Assembly: GCF_000002875.2 (NCBI RefSeq)
Contig: NC_009416.2
Span: 1,061,501-1,125,500 of the forward strand
Reading direction: 5' to 3'
DNA: 64,000 nucleotides
Origin: Leishmania infantum JPCM5
Lineage: Eukaryota > Euglenozoa > Kinetoplastea > Trypanosomatida > Trypanosomatidae
The stretch's first letter is position 1. Each line of letters starts with the position of its first letter. The position numbers and the translations under genes are program-made. This document shows positions 48,016-58,236 of the stretch, piece by piece. The notes under the pieces were generated by a model. The model was not told the origin of the DNA, ran no database searches, and saw only the letters and a program-made list of their open reading frames with translations.

Positions 48016-49242
48016 CTACATGTCCACCAGGCGAGAGAGCTTCTGAATGCGGTTCAGTAGCAGGTCGCCGCTCTTCACAATGCGATGGTAGTCGAAGTTC
48101 GTTGTGTCGCCGCGGTATGTCTCGACACTGCCGTCGACGCGGTCCACTTTGCACGCGATGCGCTCGTTGGAGATCAGCGTGCACAACATGCTGTCCAGCG
48201 CCGGCACCGGAATACCGAAGGCCGCACCCATCGACTCCAGCGTGACACTGCTGTATGAATCCAGGAACTGCGTGAAGACGAGCACCCGCATCTCGCGGAA
48301 GAAGTAGCTGACGTGCGGAGAGAGGTAGACGACCTTGCGCAGATGCTGGCACACCACCTCCAGATTGGGGAACACCTTGTTGTATTGACAGTCGTAGATC
48401 GAGTTCACCAACTCCCGCACATCGTCGACGCCGGTGCGGTTAACCTCGGGGCTATACACGATACGCTTGCGCAGCTCCGGTCGGCTGAGGACCGGGAGGC
48501 TTGCGACTACGGTAATGAAAACGAAGTCCTGAAACGTCAGAAGCTCGCCAGCCGCAAACGTCGTGATGGAGTCGAGCAGCAGCGCGGACCCACGCTGGAA
48601 GTCGCGAATAAACACGTGATAGATGCCCTCGTACACACGCAGGCGGTTGCGGCGCTCCCAGTCGCCGTCTTTCATGAGACGATGTGCGTCCGTGATTCCC
48701 TTGGCGGCAATGTCGTTGTCGGAAAAGGCAATGCCGAGGCGAATGCGCTGGAAGTACAGGTCCAGCTTCGGGCCTGTCGCGAGCGTCTTGGCGGCGCACT
48801 CCTCGTTCGTCTTCATGCACATCTCGAGGTCTCCAATGCGGGCGTAGTGATCGCACTTGGCCTGTAGCACATCGCGCACCTCCGTGTCGCCGAGGTTGTC
48901 GACCGCATCCTTCAGCCGCGCGTCGAAGGCGGCCACCTTCTTGGCGTTGATGGCGTCCATCTCTGCCAACTTCGACTCATCGAGCGGGACCCCGAGAGCC
49001 TCGCAGACTAAGCGGATGTAGGGCGCCATGTTGTGCTTCTCCATCTCCTCCATCATCGCCGCCTTGGCCGTCTCTCGCTCCTCGGAGGAGCTCCACGGCG
49101 AAGTCAGCGTGTGACGGATATACAGCAGCGTGAGCAACGGGTCTACCGGGATGTCGGCATCGTCCAACTCCGGCGCGGGCTTCTCCTCCTCATTCTTGTG
49201 GAGGTCCTCCTCGATATTACGCGGCGGTGGCGGGGACGACAT
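48016..49242 (-). CDS. RPN7: 26S proteasome regulatory lid subunit RPN7 (PSMD6)
   Basis: This 408-aa protein has the typical RPN7 length and aligns throughout with the lid subunit of the 19S regulatory particle. Characteristic segments are YARIGDLEMCMKTNEECAAK (helical repeat region), GDWERRNRLRVYEGIYHVFIRDF, which is nearly family-invariant, and a PCI domain from about 240 to 390. The PCI region includes PHVSYFFREMRVLVFTQFL and ends DLLLNRIQKLSRLVDM, the conserved lid helix. RPN7 helps assemble the lid by winged-helix contacts between PCI subunits and by the C-terminal helical bundle. The open frame extends to 49752, but the extension is simple sequence; the ATG at 49242 (MSSPPPPRNIEEDLHK) gives the family length. 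Nothing abnormal is seen. Confidence 0.97.
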   Translation of the reverse strand: MSSPPPPRNIEEDLHKNEEEKPAPELDDADIPVDPLLTLLYIRHTLTSPWSSSEERETAKAAMMEEMEKHNMAPYIRLVCEALGVPLDESKLAEMDAINAKKVAAFDARLKDAVDNLGDTEVRDVLQAKCDHYARIGDLEMCMKTNEECAAKTLATGPKLDLYFQRIRLGIAFSDNDIAAKGITDAHRLMKDGDWERRNRLRVYEGIYHVFIRDFQRGSALLLDSITTFAAGELLTFQDFVFITVVASLPVLSRPELRKRIVYSPEVNRTGVDDVRELVNSIYDCQYNKVFPNLEVVCQHLRKVVYLSPHVSYFFREMRVLVFTQFLDSYSSVTLESMGAAFGIPVPALDSMLCTLISNERIACKVDRVDGSVETYRGDTTNFDYHRIVKSGDLLLNRIQKLSRLVDM

Positions 49243-50903
49243 TGACGTGTTATCTTCTTTCGCCACGAAGCACTGTAACGGCAGTCTTTCAGTTTGGTGG
49301 CTGTCTGCGTAGATAGAGGACTGTGTGAAGAGCGAAAACCAGATAGCAACAGCTTCTTGGTCGAAAGCGCAACTGATCACTTGGCCTGCGCACGCAATGT
49401 GCAGCGCGACAGAAGAAGCGAAAAAAAAAGGAAGTACTGTCGGTGCCTTCTCTCTACGGTGTACCTGTGAGAGCGGATACGGGGCGGTCCTGTGTGGGCG
49501 TCTGTCTGCCTGTCGGTGTCGCTGTTGTTGTGCGCGTAAGGGGCCGGTGGTAGAGTGGACCGTTGCTGGGCGCGCGGGTGAGTAGAGAGTGTATAGGCAA
49601 AGAAACCGCGATAGGCCGAAGCCAAATGAAACCAACGAAGGAAAGGGGAGAGGGCAATGAAACAGGCGCGCGTGTGTGTGCGTGTGGGTGGGTGGGTGGG
49701 TGGGTGGGGCAAGAAAGAGAGACAGAGAGGCAATGCAATAAAGCGTCACCAATCACTATGTCGATTGCGGAGAGTATGAAGCAAAACAAAAGAGCGACGG
49801 AAGCGAAGAGCGCGAGGAGCGGGCGGCAGACAGCGAAGGATGTTGAAAAAGGGGGACGGAAACGGGGAGGTGGAGGGAGGAGGAAACGTCGAAATACGCA
49901 CTAGCCGCTCTTGCTGCTCTTCTGTGTATGTTTATGCGGTTGCCGGGCCCCTGCGCGCAAGAGGGAGATGTGTACCTGCACGCCGGAAAGGCACTGCACC
50001 AAACAGTTGCAGTACGCGCGCACCAACACAGAGGGGGAAGGCCTTAGGAAGCGCGAGACAGCGTTGCCATCTGGTTCTCCTCAAGGGTGGCCTCCGCCGC
50101 TGATGAGTTTGCTCGACAGCATTCCCTCTCCGTTTCGCCTCCTCATTCCTTCACCATCTCCTCTATGCGAGCACACAGATCACGTGAGGTACGGTGAAGG
50201 TCGGCATAGAAGTGCGGACTGCACTTGGGGGTGGGGGTTTGCACTTCACGGAAAGCGGAGCTCTCGAGGAAGGGAGCGAGGACGCTGCGGTAAAGGAGGT
50301 GCGACAGTACATGGCGGGCCTGCCGTGCAGAATGGGCCCTCGATTTGACGACTGAGCCAGCGAGAGCGAGAGAGAGTGCGAGTGGGGAAGCAGGCACCGA
50401 GAGGGGAGAAACCAGATGGCACGCAGATTATGCCACCCTATCCGACTCAGCAGCCAGCCTCCGCAAAGCACACACATACAGAAAGAGAGAGAGAGAGACA
50501 GAGACACACTCGCACGCTGCGCTCGCCCCTCCTCCTCCTCGGCTTGCACAGGCACACGCACACACGCACGCACACACAGACACCCGTGCGAGTGCAAGGG
50601 AGAAGGGCGACAAGAAGCAGTTGGCAGTGGCTCTTCTTTGCGTTCTTCCTGTGTTTTGCTTTTTCGTGTTGGGGACTAGTAGTCACTGCGGCGGTGCAAG
50701 CGCGCCGGTGTCTCTAGTAGACTGCAGTGAGACAGCGCACGCGATCAGCAGCAGCCGGTCTACACAGACGCCGGAAGAATACGCAAACAAACATATATAC
50801 AAGCGCACATGCACCCACGAGAGAGTATGAGTAGCAGCATGAGGCTGATGGCGAGGACAGGATTCGGATACCCGATGGATACCACCCCTTTCATCTTCCT
50901 TTG
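49243..50903. other. 1.7-kb intergenic region, no gene seen
   Basis: This is the 5' region of RPN7 and the 3' region of the 1146-aa gene. It contains a GTGG repeat near 49685-49710, GA repeats near 50485-50500 and CA repeats near 50560-50580. No gene is supported. Confidence 0.55.
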
Positions 50904-53900
50904 TTAGCGCCCATGACGCTTGAGGATAGCGTCGGTCTGCGCGTCGAGCGCCGCCCACGGGTCCTCCACGGGCGGAAAGCTCAGTGCGAAATCGCGAACG
51001 CCAGAGAGAGCCGCTGTAGCGTCCCTGGCTACGGTGCGAGGCATCGGCGTCTGCGCCGATTCGCCTTGCGACAGCGTTGGCACCGACTTCGGCGCGCTAT
51101 CGTGGAAGGACGAGAACGGTGTGAGGGTGCCCCGGCGCGGCAGCGGGTATGGCGAGGCGGATGGCCGGTTGGATCTCTGGGGAATAGGGGAGAGGGGCGA
51201 CTGGAACAGAGTCGCGGCAGACTGGTGAGGCGGTCTCGATGCTTCCCACGCGTCCTTGCGGCTTCTGGTGAGGCGCGGTGCAGACTGGAGAGACAGGTTT
51301 GCCATGGCTCGCCTCGTGTCGGCCAGCCCGCTTTGCTCGCAAACCGCCTGAACAAAGCGCTCATCGCGGTAGGCGGCACCGGAGCGGAGCAGCTCCAGCT
51401 CATTCATCACGCGCACGTCAGCTGCCGATGCCATCAGATCCTGCAGCAGCACGCGGGCCTGAGAAGTGTCTCGGTAGCCCTCGGCATCGCCACCACCCGC
51501 GTCTGGCGCCACTAGCGAGTCCGTATGCGACGACGCACCCGTCCGACTCACTTCCGTGCCGCGAGGAACCTCTGTCTTCTCGCACGCGTCCCCGAAGTAG
51601 CGATTCGGGGTGAAGGTGCACTCAGCGCGCCGCCGCTCCTCCTCCATCTCTGCGAGATGCTGCAGCCGCCGCTGCCGTGACTCCATCCACTTCCCGCTTC
51701 GGTCGAGAAAAACCTGCGCCACCTCGGGCAGCGGCCTATCTTTGCGAACAGCAGAAGAGGGCTGCCCCTGTGACTTCTCCGACCGAGCACCTTGCGCGCT
51801 GGCCCCCCTCCTGAGCTCCGTTGGGCGCTCATAGATAGGTGTGCCACCTGTCTTGTGAAGCGCCATCCTCGCTGACCGCTTGGTGATTTGGGGGTGGAAG
51901 GTTTCATCCGCCGTCGCCTGCGCTCGCAGACGCTCCCAGTTCTTCTGCTTGCGCGCCAGCGCCGCCTCAAGCGACGCCATGAAGCGCGCCTGATGCGCCA
52001 CTGTCATGGCGTGTCCATGCGACTGCGACGAGGTGGAGTGCCGAGGTGCCGTGCTTCCCTCAGCGACGTCGGCGCCATTGCCCTGCGATGCTACCGACGA
52101 CACCCGGCCGCTGCCGGTGACGCTCTGCTGTTTCTCTCTCTGACGCTCTCGCAGGTAATGTGCCAGCACAAAGTCGAGCCCGGCTCGGCGCAGCTCTGCA
52201 CGAAAGTCTTTCTGCTTCTCCTTGGGCAGCTCGACGTAGCTCACGCGGTGCCCGTCCTTCCACGCCATCGGCATCGCGTTGGGGCGAAAAAACGGCCGCC
52301 CTGTTTCACCCTCAAAGAGTTCCGTGTCGGGGTTGTGGTAGCGTGCCTGCAGCTTCGCCACGGTCTGTTCGCGACGCTCCGCATCCTGCTCGACACGGCT
52401 CAGGAACCCCTTCACGGTGCCCCTACTGTTTTTGGGCACGCGAGAAGTAGACGTGCTCTGCGGCAGCTGCGGCGTTAGATCGCCTGACACTCCTGCCTCA
52501 GTACCGGGCCGGCACAACTCGCGCAAGACAGCCTCCTGCTCCTCCGCTGTCGAGGAAGTGATTGGTGCGCCGAGCAGCCGTGGAGACGATGTTGCGGTGT
52601 CGGCTAGTACATGTGCGGGCACAAGTACACTCACCCCACCCTCCTTCGGACCCTCGCTTGGCCGTTTCACCTCCCATAAGCACGGTCGGGACCTGAGTCG
52701 CTCTTGTACGCTCGGCTGTGCCAGTAGGCGTCGGCTTCCCTCCGTGACCGCCTTGCCAGGTGTCAACATGCCGCTCTGCGCTGCGGCCGCAGCCCGCTGC
52801 TCCGCCTCCAGCTCAGCAAGGCGGTCGCACCTCTGGCGCAGCCGGCGATCCGCCTCCGCCCTCCACGCCATACACTTCTCCATAAAGTTCTTCGCGCCCT
52901 TCGCCTCCATACGCCGCGCCATCTTCGACACAGCCGGGCGGAACGTGCAGGCGCGAAGCTCCTCCTGCTCTACCGCCTGTGCGTGCGCGGTTCGTTGGGC
53001 CGCGGCCAATGCGCGCTTCTTCTCCGCCGCTTCGTAGAGCTCCTCGCATTTCGCACGCTCCAGCTCGCTGGCCTGCTTTAGTGCCGCTTGCCGGTGATTG
53101 CGGCGCCGTAAGTCGGAGATCTGCTCCAGAATGTAAAGCAGCGAGTAGGCCGAGGCGGAGGAGATCGACGGAGTCGCGCCGCCTTCCAACGAGGTGCACG
53201 TCTCCTCGGCGGCGCAGTACAGGAGGAGCAGCCCGACGGGCAAGTCAAGCGTGGAGATTGGAGGTGGTGCTGTGGAGGCCGCCCTGCTCTTGCGCGCATC
53301 AGCCGCCGCTCTGTCCGCAGGCGTGGCAGTGCCCAGTATGTCACGCAGCAGCGCAGCGGCGCACCCGGGCGTGGCGCTTCTACCCTTGCTTACTCGCTTC
53401 AACGGTGTCGCGGCGGACGAGTTGTGCTCACGGCCTACGCCCTGCCGCGCCGTACGCGCAGCGGAGAGGGATGCAGCTCGCGTCAGTGCCCTTGGTGACC
53501 CCTCCGCTTTTGTAGCTGGTCTTTTAGCGATGGGGGACTTCTCAGCGACGTTGCCGATTGCTGCCGCTTGCAGACCGGCAGCGGTGTCGTCTTTAACATG
53601 CGACGGGGTCGTCTCCTCCTGCAACTGCGATGCGGCTGATTCTGCCGCAGCTGCTACGAGGGGGTCCGCACGAGCTGTGGTGGGCACCGAGAGAGGCACT
53701 TCACTACTACCCGCACCTGCCGGGAGGGCAGAAAGATGCGCAGAGGCTGCCGCGACTGAGTCTCGAAGAGGCGAGCTCCAGGCTCGCGCACTCGACAGTA
53801 CTTCTCGGGAGGACGAGAGGGGGGCGAGATTCGCCGCAGCAGGAAGCTCAGCAAGGGCGGTCGTCTCCGAGCGCTCAGTAGAAGCCGCTGCAGCGGCAGC

Positions 53901-54344
53901 TTTCTCTGCATAGGTAGGACCTGCAGCAGGCGCTTCCCTCTGCTTGTCGCCACTGTCCTTGTGTGGCGTCGTCAGAAACTTAATAACCGGCAAGTGTGCT
54001 GGCGCTTCACTGGTGGAATCTCGGCAGCCAGCAGGCCCGTCCAGGAGCTCATCTAAGGTGAGCACCTCCGAAGCCCCGGCCGCTGCAGCAGGAGCGACGA
54101 CGAACGCACCGGCGTTATTGGTCTCGTGTACTTCCATTCGAGGCGAGGAGCGAGAGCTAGAAGAGGTGGGGTTCATGTTGACTGTTTCCGCGTAAGACTG
54201 CCCTCTAGCACCGCGGCTGTGACAATCGCTCTCGCCGCTGAGTGCGAGGATGTTGATGGCGTGCGCGGGGTCAGAATCGCCGCACCGGTCCGGTGGCGCA
54301 GTTGCTGCCACACCATCACGCGATGATGTGCCTACTGCCTCCAT
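50904..54344 (-). CDS. hypothetical protein with recurring coil plus TFxP modules
   Basis: This is a 1146-aa protein. The first 360 residues are Ser/Ala-rich and probably disordered. From about 395 the sequence is helical and charged and shows a repeated design: an aromatic FM/FL start, a charged helix of 25-35 residues, then a short TF/FF-x-P element. Instances are CTFRP at 466-470, FMEKC at 487-491 with its helix, FLSRV at 647-651 leading to FFRPN at 685-689, FMASL at 788-792 leading to TFHPQI at 815-820, and FLDRS at 879-883 leading to CTFTPN at 909-914. Such modules are frequent in trypanosomatid cytoskeletal and flagellar proteins, but I cannot name the family. The tail after 930 is again low complexity. 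The ATG at 54344 is first in frame. Confidence 0.75.
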   Translation of the reverse strand: MEAVGTSSRDGVAATAPPDRCGDSDPAHAINILALSGESDCHSRGARGQSYAETVNMNPTSSSSRSSPRMEVHETNNAGAFVVAPAAAAGASEVLTLDELLDGPAGCRDSTSEAPAHLPVIKFLTTPHKDSGDKQREAPAAGPTYAEKAAAAAASTERSETTALAELPAAANLAPLSSSREVLSSARAWSSPLRDSVAAASAHLSALPAGAGSSEVPLSVPTTARADPLVAAAAESAASQLQEETTPSHVKDDTAAGLQAAAIGNVAEKSPIAKRPATKAEGSPRALTRAASLSAARTARQGVGREHNSSAATPLKRVSKGRSATPGCAAALLRDILGTATPADRAAADARKSRAASTAPPPISTLDLPVGLLLLYCAAEETCTSLEGGATPSISSASAYSLLYILEQISDLRRRNHRQAALKQASELERAKCEELYEAAEKKRALAAAQRTAHAQAVEQEELRACTFRPAVSKMARRMEAKGAKNFMEKCMAWRAEADRRLRQRCDRLAELEAEQRAAAAAQSGMLTPGKAVTEGSRRLLAQPSVQERLRSRPCLWEVKRPSEGPKEGGVSVLVPAHVLADTATSSPRLLGAPITSSTAEEQEAVLRELCRPGTEAGVSGDLTPQLPQSTSTSRVPKNSRGTVKGFLSRVEQDAERREQTVAKLQARYHNPDTELFEGETGRPFFRPNAMPMAWKDGHRVSYVELPKEKQKDFRAELRRAGLDFVLAHYLRERQREKQQSVTGSGRVSSVASQGNGADVAEGSTAPRHSTSSQSHGHAMTVAHQARFMASLEAALARKQKNWERLRAQATADETFHPQITKRSARMALHKTGGTPIYERPTELRRGASAQGARSEKSQGQPSSAVRKDRPLPEVAQVFLDRSGKWMESRQRRLQHLAEMEEERRRAECTFTPNRYFGDACEKTEVPRGTEVSRTGASSHTDSLVAPDAGGGDAEGYRDTSQARVLLQDLMASAADVRVMNELELLRSGAAYRDERFVQAVCEQSGLADTRRAMANLSLQSAPRLTRSRKDAWEASRPPHQSAATLFQSPLSPIPQRSNRPSASPYPLPRRGTLTPFSSFHDSAPKSVPTLSQGESAQTPMPRTVARDATAALSGVRDFALSFPPVEDPWAALDAQTDAILKRHGR

Positions 54345-55254
54345 CGCGATACCTGTAATCCGCTAGTGAGCTGGGACACCTTCTGGGCGCTTTTCCCTTG
54401 TACACCCCCTCCTCTGGCGGAGCCCCTGCGCGGGTGGACCGCCGTTGCCGGACAGAAAGCGACGAAGAGAGGGAAGAGGGGCACACAAGCCAAAGATGTG
54501 AAAAACAACAGCACCTGCGGCGCACAAACGTATTGAAGGGAGAGAGATGCGCGGGCCTCTTTCTTGATCTCGTGCCCTCTTTCCTCGTGTGCCTCTTTCA
54601 GAGCGCAGAACAATACGCCAATGCGTGGTGCTGATGGTGGATAATGCAAAGGATGGGACAGGGTAGGGTAGGAGGGAGGGCACTGTCCGACGCGAGCGGC
54701 CGAATAGAAAAAGCGACGAGGTCACGCAAATCACCTCTGTGAGAGTGGGGCAAAAGAAAAAAAAAACACGAGAGGGGAAGAGAAGATGCAGGAGACGATG
54801 TCGTGGTAACGCGCATGTCGCTCTCTTGTGCGCGTCTCTGAGTGTCGGCGGGGCGAGGCGAAGGGAGACAGAGGGGAAAAGGAGAGATCGCAGCAACACA
54901 GGTGGCCCCAGGCAGCAGCGGGCTTGTGGGCGGCTCCTCCACGAGGTACTTACAAGCACGCAGGCACTCGCGCAGAGCCATATCCATTCCTTGCTGAAGT
55001 GCATGCGCCCACGCGAGATAAAGCAAAGCACCCCACGCGTCGCATGCATTCAGCAAGACCAGGATGCCCCAGGTACGGAGGCGTCATTGCCATGAAAAAC
55101 GTAGTCGTTGTGACGGCTCTGCGCATGCCTCCCGTTAGCGAGGCTTCTTGACCGAGTGCAGGTGGGGAGGTGAACAAGTGTGCCGCGCCCACCCCCTCCC
55201 TCCCACGGTATCCCACAGACCAGCACACACAAACGCATCGACGCCGCGCTCGCC
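54345..55254. other. intergenic region, no gene seen
   Basis: This lies between the URI-like gene and the 1146-aa gene. It has an A run near 54760-54770 and GA-rich blocks. No gene is supported. Confidence 0.55.
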
Positions 55255-56967
55255 TCACGCTCCGTCGCCCTCCAGCTCTCGCATGAAGATCGATTTGGGC
55301 TTTGGCTTCTGCCGCTGGCCAGGAAGGAGGGGCGGCGGTGGCATGACGGATGCGACGCCACGACCTACTGCAGCACCAGCAACAGCACCACTGCCACCAC
55401 CATTCGCCGTCCCCTCGTTGCGCTCCACAATATCACCAATGATGTAGGTGCTCCGGAACAGCGACTGTGTGTCCCCTGGGGCTTTTTCGGCGCTAATACG
55501 CTGATCGCACGAGGCCAGTTCACCAGGGGAGTTCACCACTTGGGGCCGCCTTGCCTCAACCACAGCAGTCACCGAGAATGAGTTACCTGTATCCTTCACG
55601 TCTGCATCAAATCGCACGTGCTGCTCTTTCCGGCGAGACGGCTTCGCGGCCGAAGCCGAGGAGGAGGCCGCAGACGAGACATCCGCCTCGTTCAGCGCCG
55701 CACTGGCGAGGGGCCGCGCAGAGGTTAGAGCAGCCGTCGAAAGCGACGATGTCGGTGCAGGCTCACTCACGAGCTCGTTAAGAGAAAAGGAAGCCGCCGC
55801 TTGCGCTTCCGGAAGCGCGTCGGTGGGCCCGCTGGGTACCACCAGAGATCTCGCGGCCGTCCCACCAATGTCGCCGGGGGTTCGATAGGTCACTGCCTCT
55901 CGCCTGCTAGCCGATGATCCGTTGTTGTCTGCGGCACTGGCGACTGCGGCAGACGCAGTACCATGTGACCGAGGAGCAGCAGTGGCAGTTGGCGCCGCTG
56001 CCGAAGCGGAGGTTGGGGGTAAGGCGGACACGGGTGCACCCTCCGCGGCCTTCGACCTGTTCTCGATCGCAGCCGCACCGCCGCTTCGCCGTTCCAGCTC
56101 TGCGCGGATGCGCCTCTCCTTCTTGGCAATCATGCGCTCCGTCATGACACGCTCCACAAAGTCGTCGTCGTTGACGCGGTCACCCAGCTCCGCCTCCAGC
56201 GCGATGAGCTCGTCTTCTGTGAGCTCGTCCTGCTCATCGAAGGTGGTGAGCGCCACGTCGATGGAAGAGTAGTCCAGCGGCAACCCAGAGGACGTGGATG
56301 GTGTCCTCGAGGTTGGTGGTGTCGACGATGGGAGCGGGGCTGGGCAGCTTCCGGATGACGCGAAGCGGGGAGACGCAGCGGCACGCACCGCGTCGGGTGC
56401 ACCGGAGCGGTCAGGTGCGCTTGCCGGCGTGACAGACCCCGAGGAAGGCGCGCCTTCTTGCGATGGTGGCTGCGGTGGCTGGGATGCCGGCGAAGACTGC
56501 GACGGCGACTGGGCAGCCGGCACTTCAGTCTCCCTCGCCGCCAGCAACTCCGCGACGGCCTCTTGTGCCTCGGGCAGCTCCGACATGAATAGCTCCTGCT
56601 TAGCCCTGAGAGTGCTCTGCTCCTGCTGCAGGACTTCAGTCTCCCGACGCAGGAAGTCAGCGCGCCGGCCAGCGATTTCTGCGGCCTGAATGGCACTGCG
56701 CTCCGCGAACCAGCCGTCGCCCAGTAATACCAAGATGGTGTTCGTCGCGTTCAGCTCCGCAGCATAGTAGGCGAGGCCACCAGCGACAGGGGCCAGCACG
56801 CGTCTGCGGCTGCGCTCCGTCAGGACGTGAAGGGTGTCCTTGAGGGTCGAGTACTCGCGCAGTTTCTCCTGCGCTCGCAGTAGCTGTGCTTCGTTTTGGC
56901 GCAACAGGTAGAGGTAAAGCTCCGCCCCGGTGAGCACCTCTCCTTCGTCGTACTCTTCCGTGCGCAT
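55255..56967 (-). CDS. URI/Bud27-like unconventional prefoldin
   Basis: This is a 570-aa protein. Residues 1-145 form a prefoldin-alpha-like unit: a first coiled coil (ELYLYLLRQNEAQLLRAQEK), a beta hairpin with ILVLLGDGWFAERSAIQA (78-95), and a second coil (FLRRETEVLQQEQSTLRAKQ). The GDGWFAERSA box closely matches the hairpin of URI1/RMP, the unconventional prefoldin that binds RPB5 and works with the R2TP chaperone in RNA polymerase assembly and translation control. The middle is Ser/Ala/Pro-rich. An acidic helical stretch at about 235-290 (DEQDELTEDELIALEAELGD) and short C-terminal boxes (KEQHVRFDADV, TYIIGDIVERNEG, KPKSIFMREL) are compatible with the conserved tail of URI proteins. Other prefoldin-like proteins such as UXT are shorter. 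The start at 56967 follows a splice acceptor by 15 nt. Confidence 0.8.
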   Translation of the reverse strand: MRTEEYDEGEVLTGAELYLYLLRQNEAQLLRAQEKLREYSTLKDTLHVLTERSRRRVLAPVAGGLAYYAAELNATNTILVLLGDGWFAERSAIQAAEIAGRRADFLRRETEVLQQEQSTLRAKQELFMSELPEAQEAVAELLAARETEVPAAQSPSQSSPASQPPQPPSQEGAPSSGSVTPASAPDRSGAPDAVRAAASPRFASSGSCPAPLPSSTPPTSRTPSTSSGLPLDYSSIDVALTTFDEQDELTEDELIALEAELGDRVNDDDFVERVMTERMIAKKERRIRAELERRSGGAAAIENRSKAAEGAPVSALPPTSASAAAPTATAAPRSHGTASAAVASAADNNGSSASRREAVTYRTPGDIGGTAARSLVVPSGPTDALPEAQAAASFSLNELVSEPAPTSSLSTAALTSARPLASAALNEADVSSAASSSASAAKPSRRKEQHVRFDADVKDTGNSFSVTAVVEARRPQVVNSPGELASCDQRISAEKAPGDTQSLFRSTYIIGDIVERNEGTANGGGSGAVAGAAVGRGVASVMPPPPLLPGQRQKPKPKSIFMRELEGDGA

Positions 56968-56982
56968 CGCAGTCTCGAGCAG

Positions 56983-57006
56983 CTAGAAAATTAGAACGTG
57001 AAAATG
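56983..57006 (-). promoter_or_regulatory. probable spliced-leader acceptor for the URI-like gene
   Basis: On the minus strand CATTTTCACGTTCTAATTTT runs into CTAG, with AG at 56983-56984. The predicted 5' UTR is 15 nt. Confidence 0.6.
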
Positions 57007-58179
57007 CCCTGTCTGTACAACCAAATCCTCCACCGCGCGCGTGTACGAGCGAGGCGCGTGCCGACAATCTTCCAACTGGCGGCAGCGCGGAGTGGGGCGA
57101 GAAGACGAGCGGTGGCGCTGCAAGAGCGCGCGTGCGTGTATGTTGGAAATCGATAGAGAAAGAGAAAAGTGTCAGCAGCCGCGACGGCGGTAAGAGCGAG
57201 AAGCAAGGAGGGGCGGAGACGGATCGTTCGTGGTAAGCGGCACCAGCACGGAAGCGCACGTGTCCAACCAAAACGCGCAGCGGCTCTTGAGTCGAAGCAC
57301 AAGAAAGACCGCTGGCAGACACCGCACAAAACGTTGGCCTGGTGCATGCGCGGTACCGACGATGGGCCTCTGCGCAGGCTGAAGTACATTTTCTTTTCTC
57401 CCTTCTCGCTGTTCGATCGACTCCTTCGCTACCTCAGCTGGTGCAATATTGTGCGTCTGTCTGTTCCGGTGCAGTCTCGGCACCGGCACATCTCGCGAAA
57501 GGGGAAGGGCGGCGGAGCGGCGAGGAGGGCAGGTGGCCACCGCGTCTGTGAGAACCGCCATGGCCACCTTCCCACGCATACTCGCCACCGACCGTAGTCG
57601 CTGTGACTGCCACTCCACCCTGCTGCTCTATGTCGCACACACTTGAGACACCAGCGCATTATCCACGAACAGACACACGAAAAAAAAAGCAGCGGATCCG
57701 AGGAACGAATAAGGCAGTCAGTGCAACAACAACACGGCCATCGTCGATTCCATGGAGAGCGAGCGAGCGAGAGCGAGACAACTTTACCGTGGCTAAAATA
57801 CGCGGCACTGTGGCTGTCACCAGGAGCCGCAACGCTTCATCTCACACTCCAGCTCGCTTTCCTCTCTCGTGGTCGGCCCTCCGTCCATCACACGCACGTG
57901 CCATACATCACAAGGGAACACGAAAGAGAAGAGGACGAACAACCAAAGAAAGGAGCGAAGAAGCGCACAGAAGTGGAACAAAACAGAGACAGATGTGAAG
58001 GCGCAAGCGGGCGTCCACAAACGGAGCCACACTCCGAAGATGGTGGGCAAACACCTCCGCGCAGCCTATGGCGCGTGAAAGAAAATGGTGCGTGCGGGCG
58101 TGTGTTAGTCTTCGAGAAGGAGACTGAAGCTGCAATGCCGGTGCCGCTCAGCGCCGCAAAGAGGGGTGGCAGGCACACG

Positions 58180-58201
58180 CACACACACACACACACACAC
58201 A
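58180..58201. repeat. (CA)11 microsatellite
   Basis: This is a perfect CA run of 22 bases, about 35 bases beyond the stop codon of the DNAAF4-like gene, within its 3' UTR. Confidence 0.9.
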
Positions 58202-58236
58202 TACATAAAAAGAGGAGTAGCAGTGCCCTCGTGCCC

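Larger units (their letters stand above)
56968..58236. other. 1.3-kb intergenic region, no gene seen
   Basis: This lies between the DNAAF4-like gene and the URI-like gene. It contains the acceptor at 56983 and a CA repeat at 58180-58201. No gene is supported. Confidence 0.55.

Noticed and set aside
49243..49752. Upstream extension of the RPN7 frame (578-aa version)
   Set aside because: The added residues are simple sequence; the 408-aa form equals the family length.
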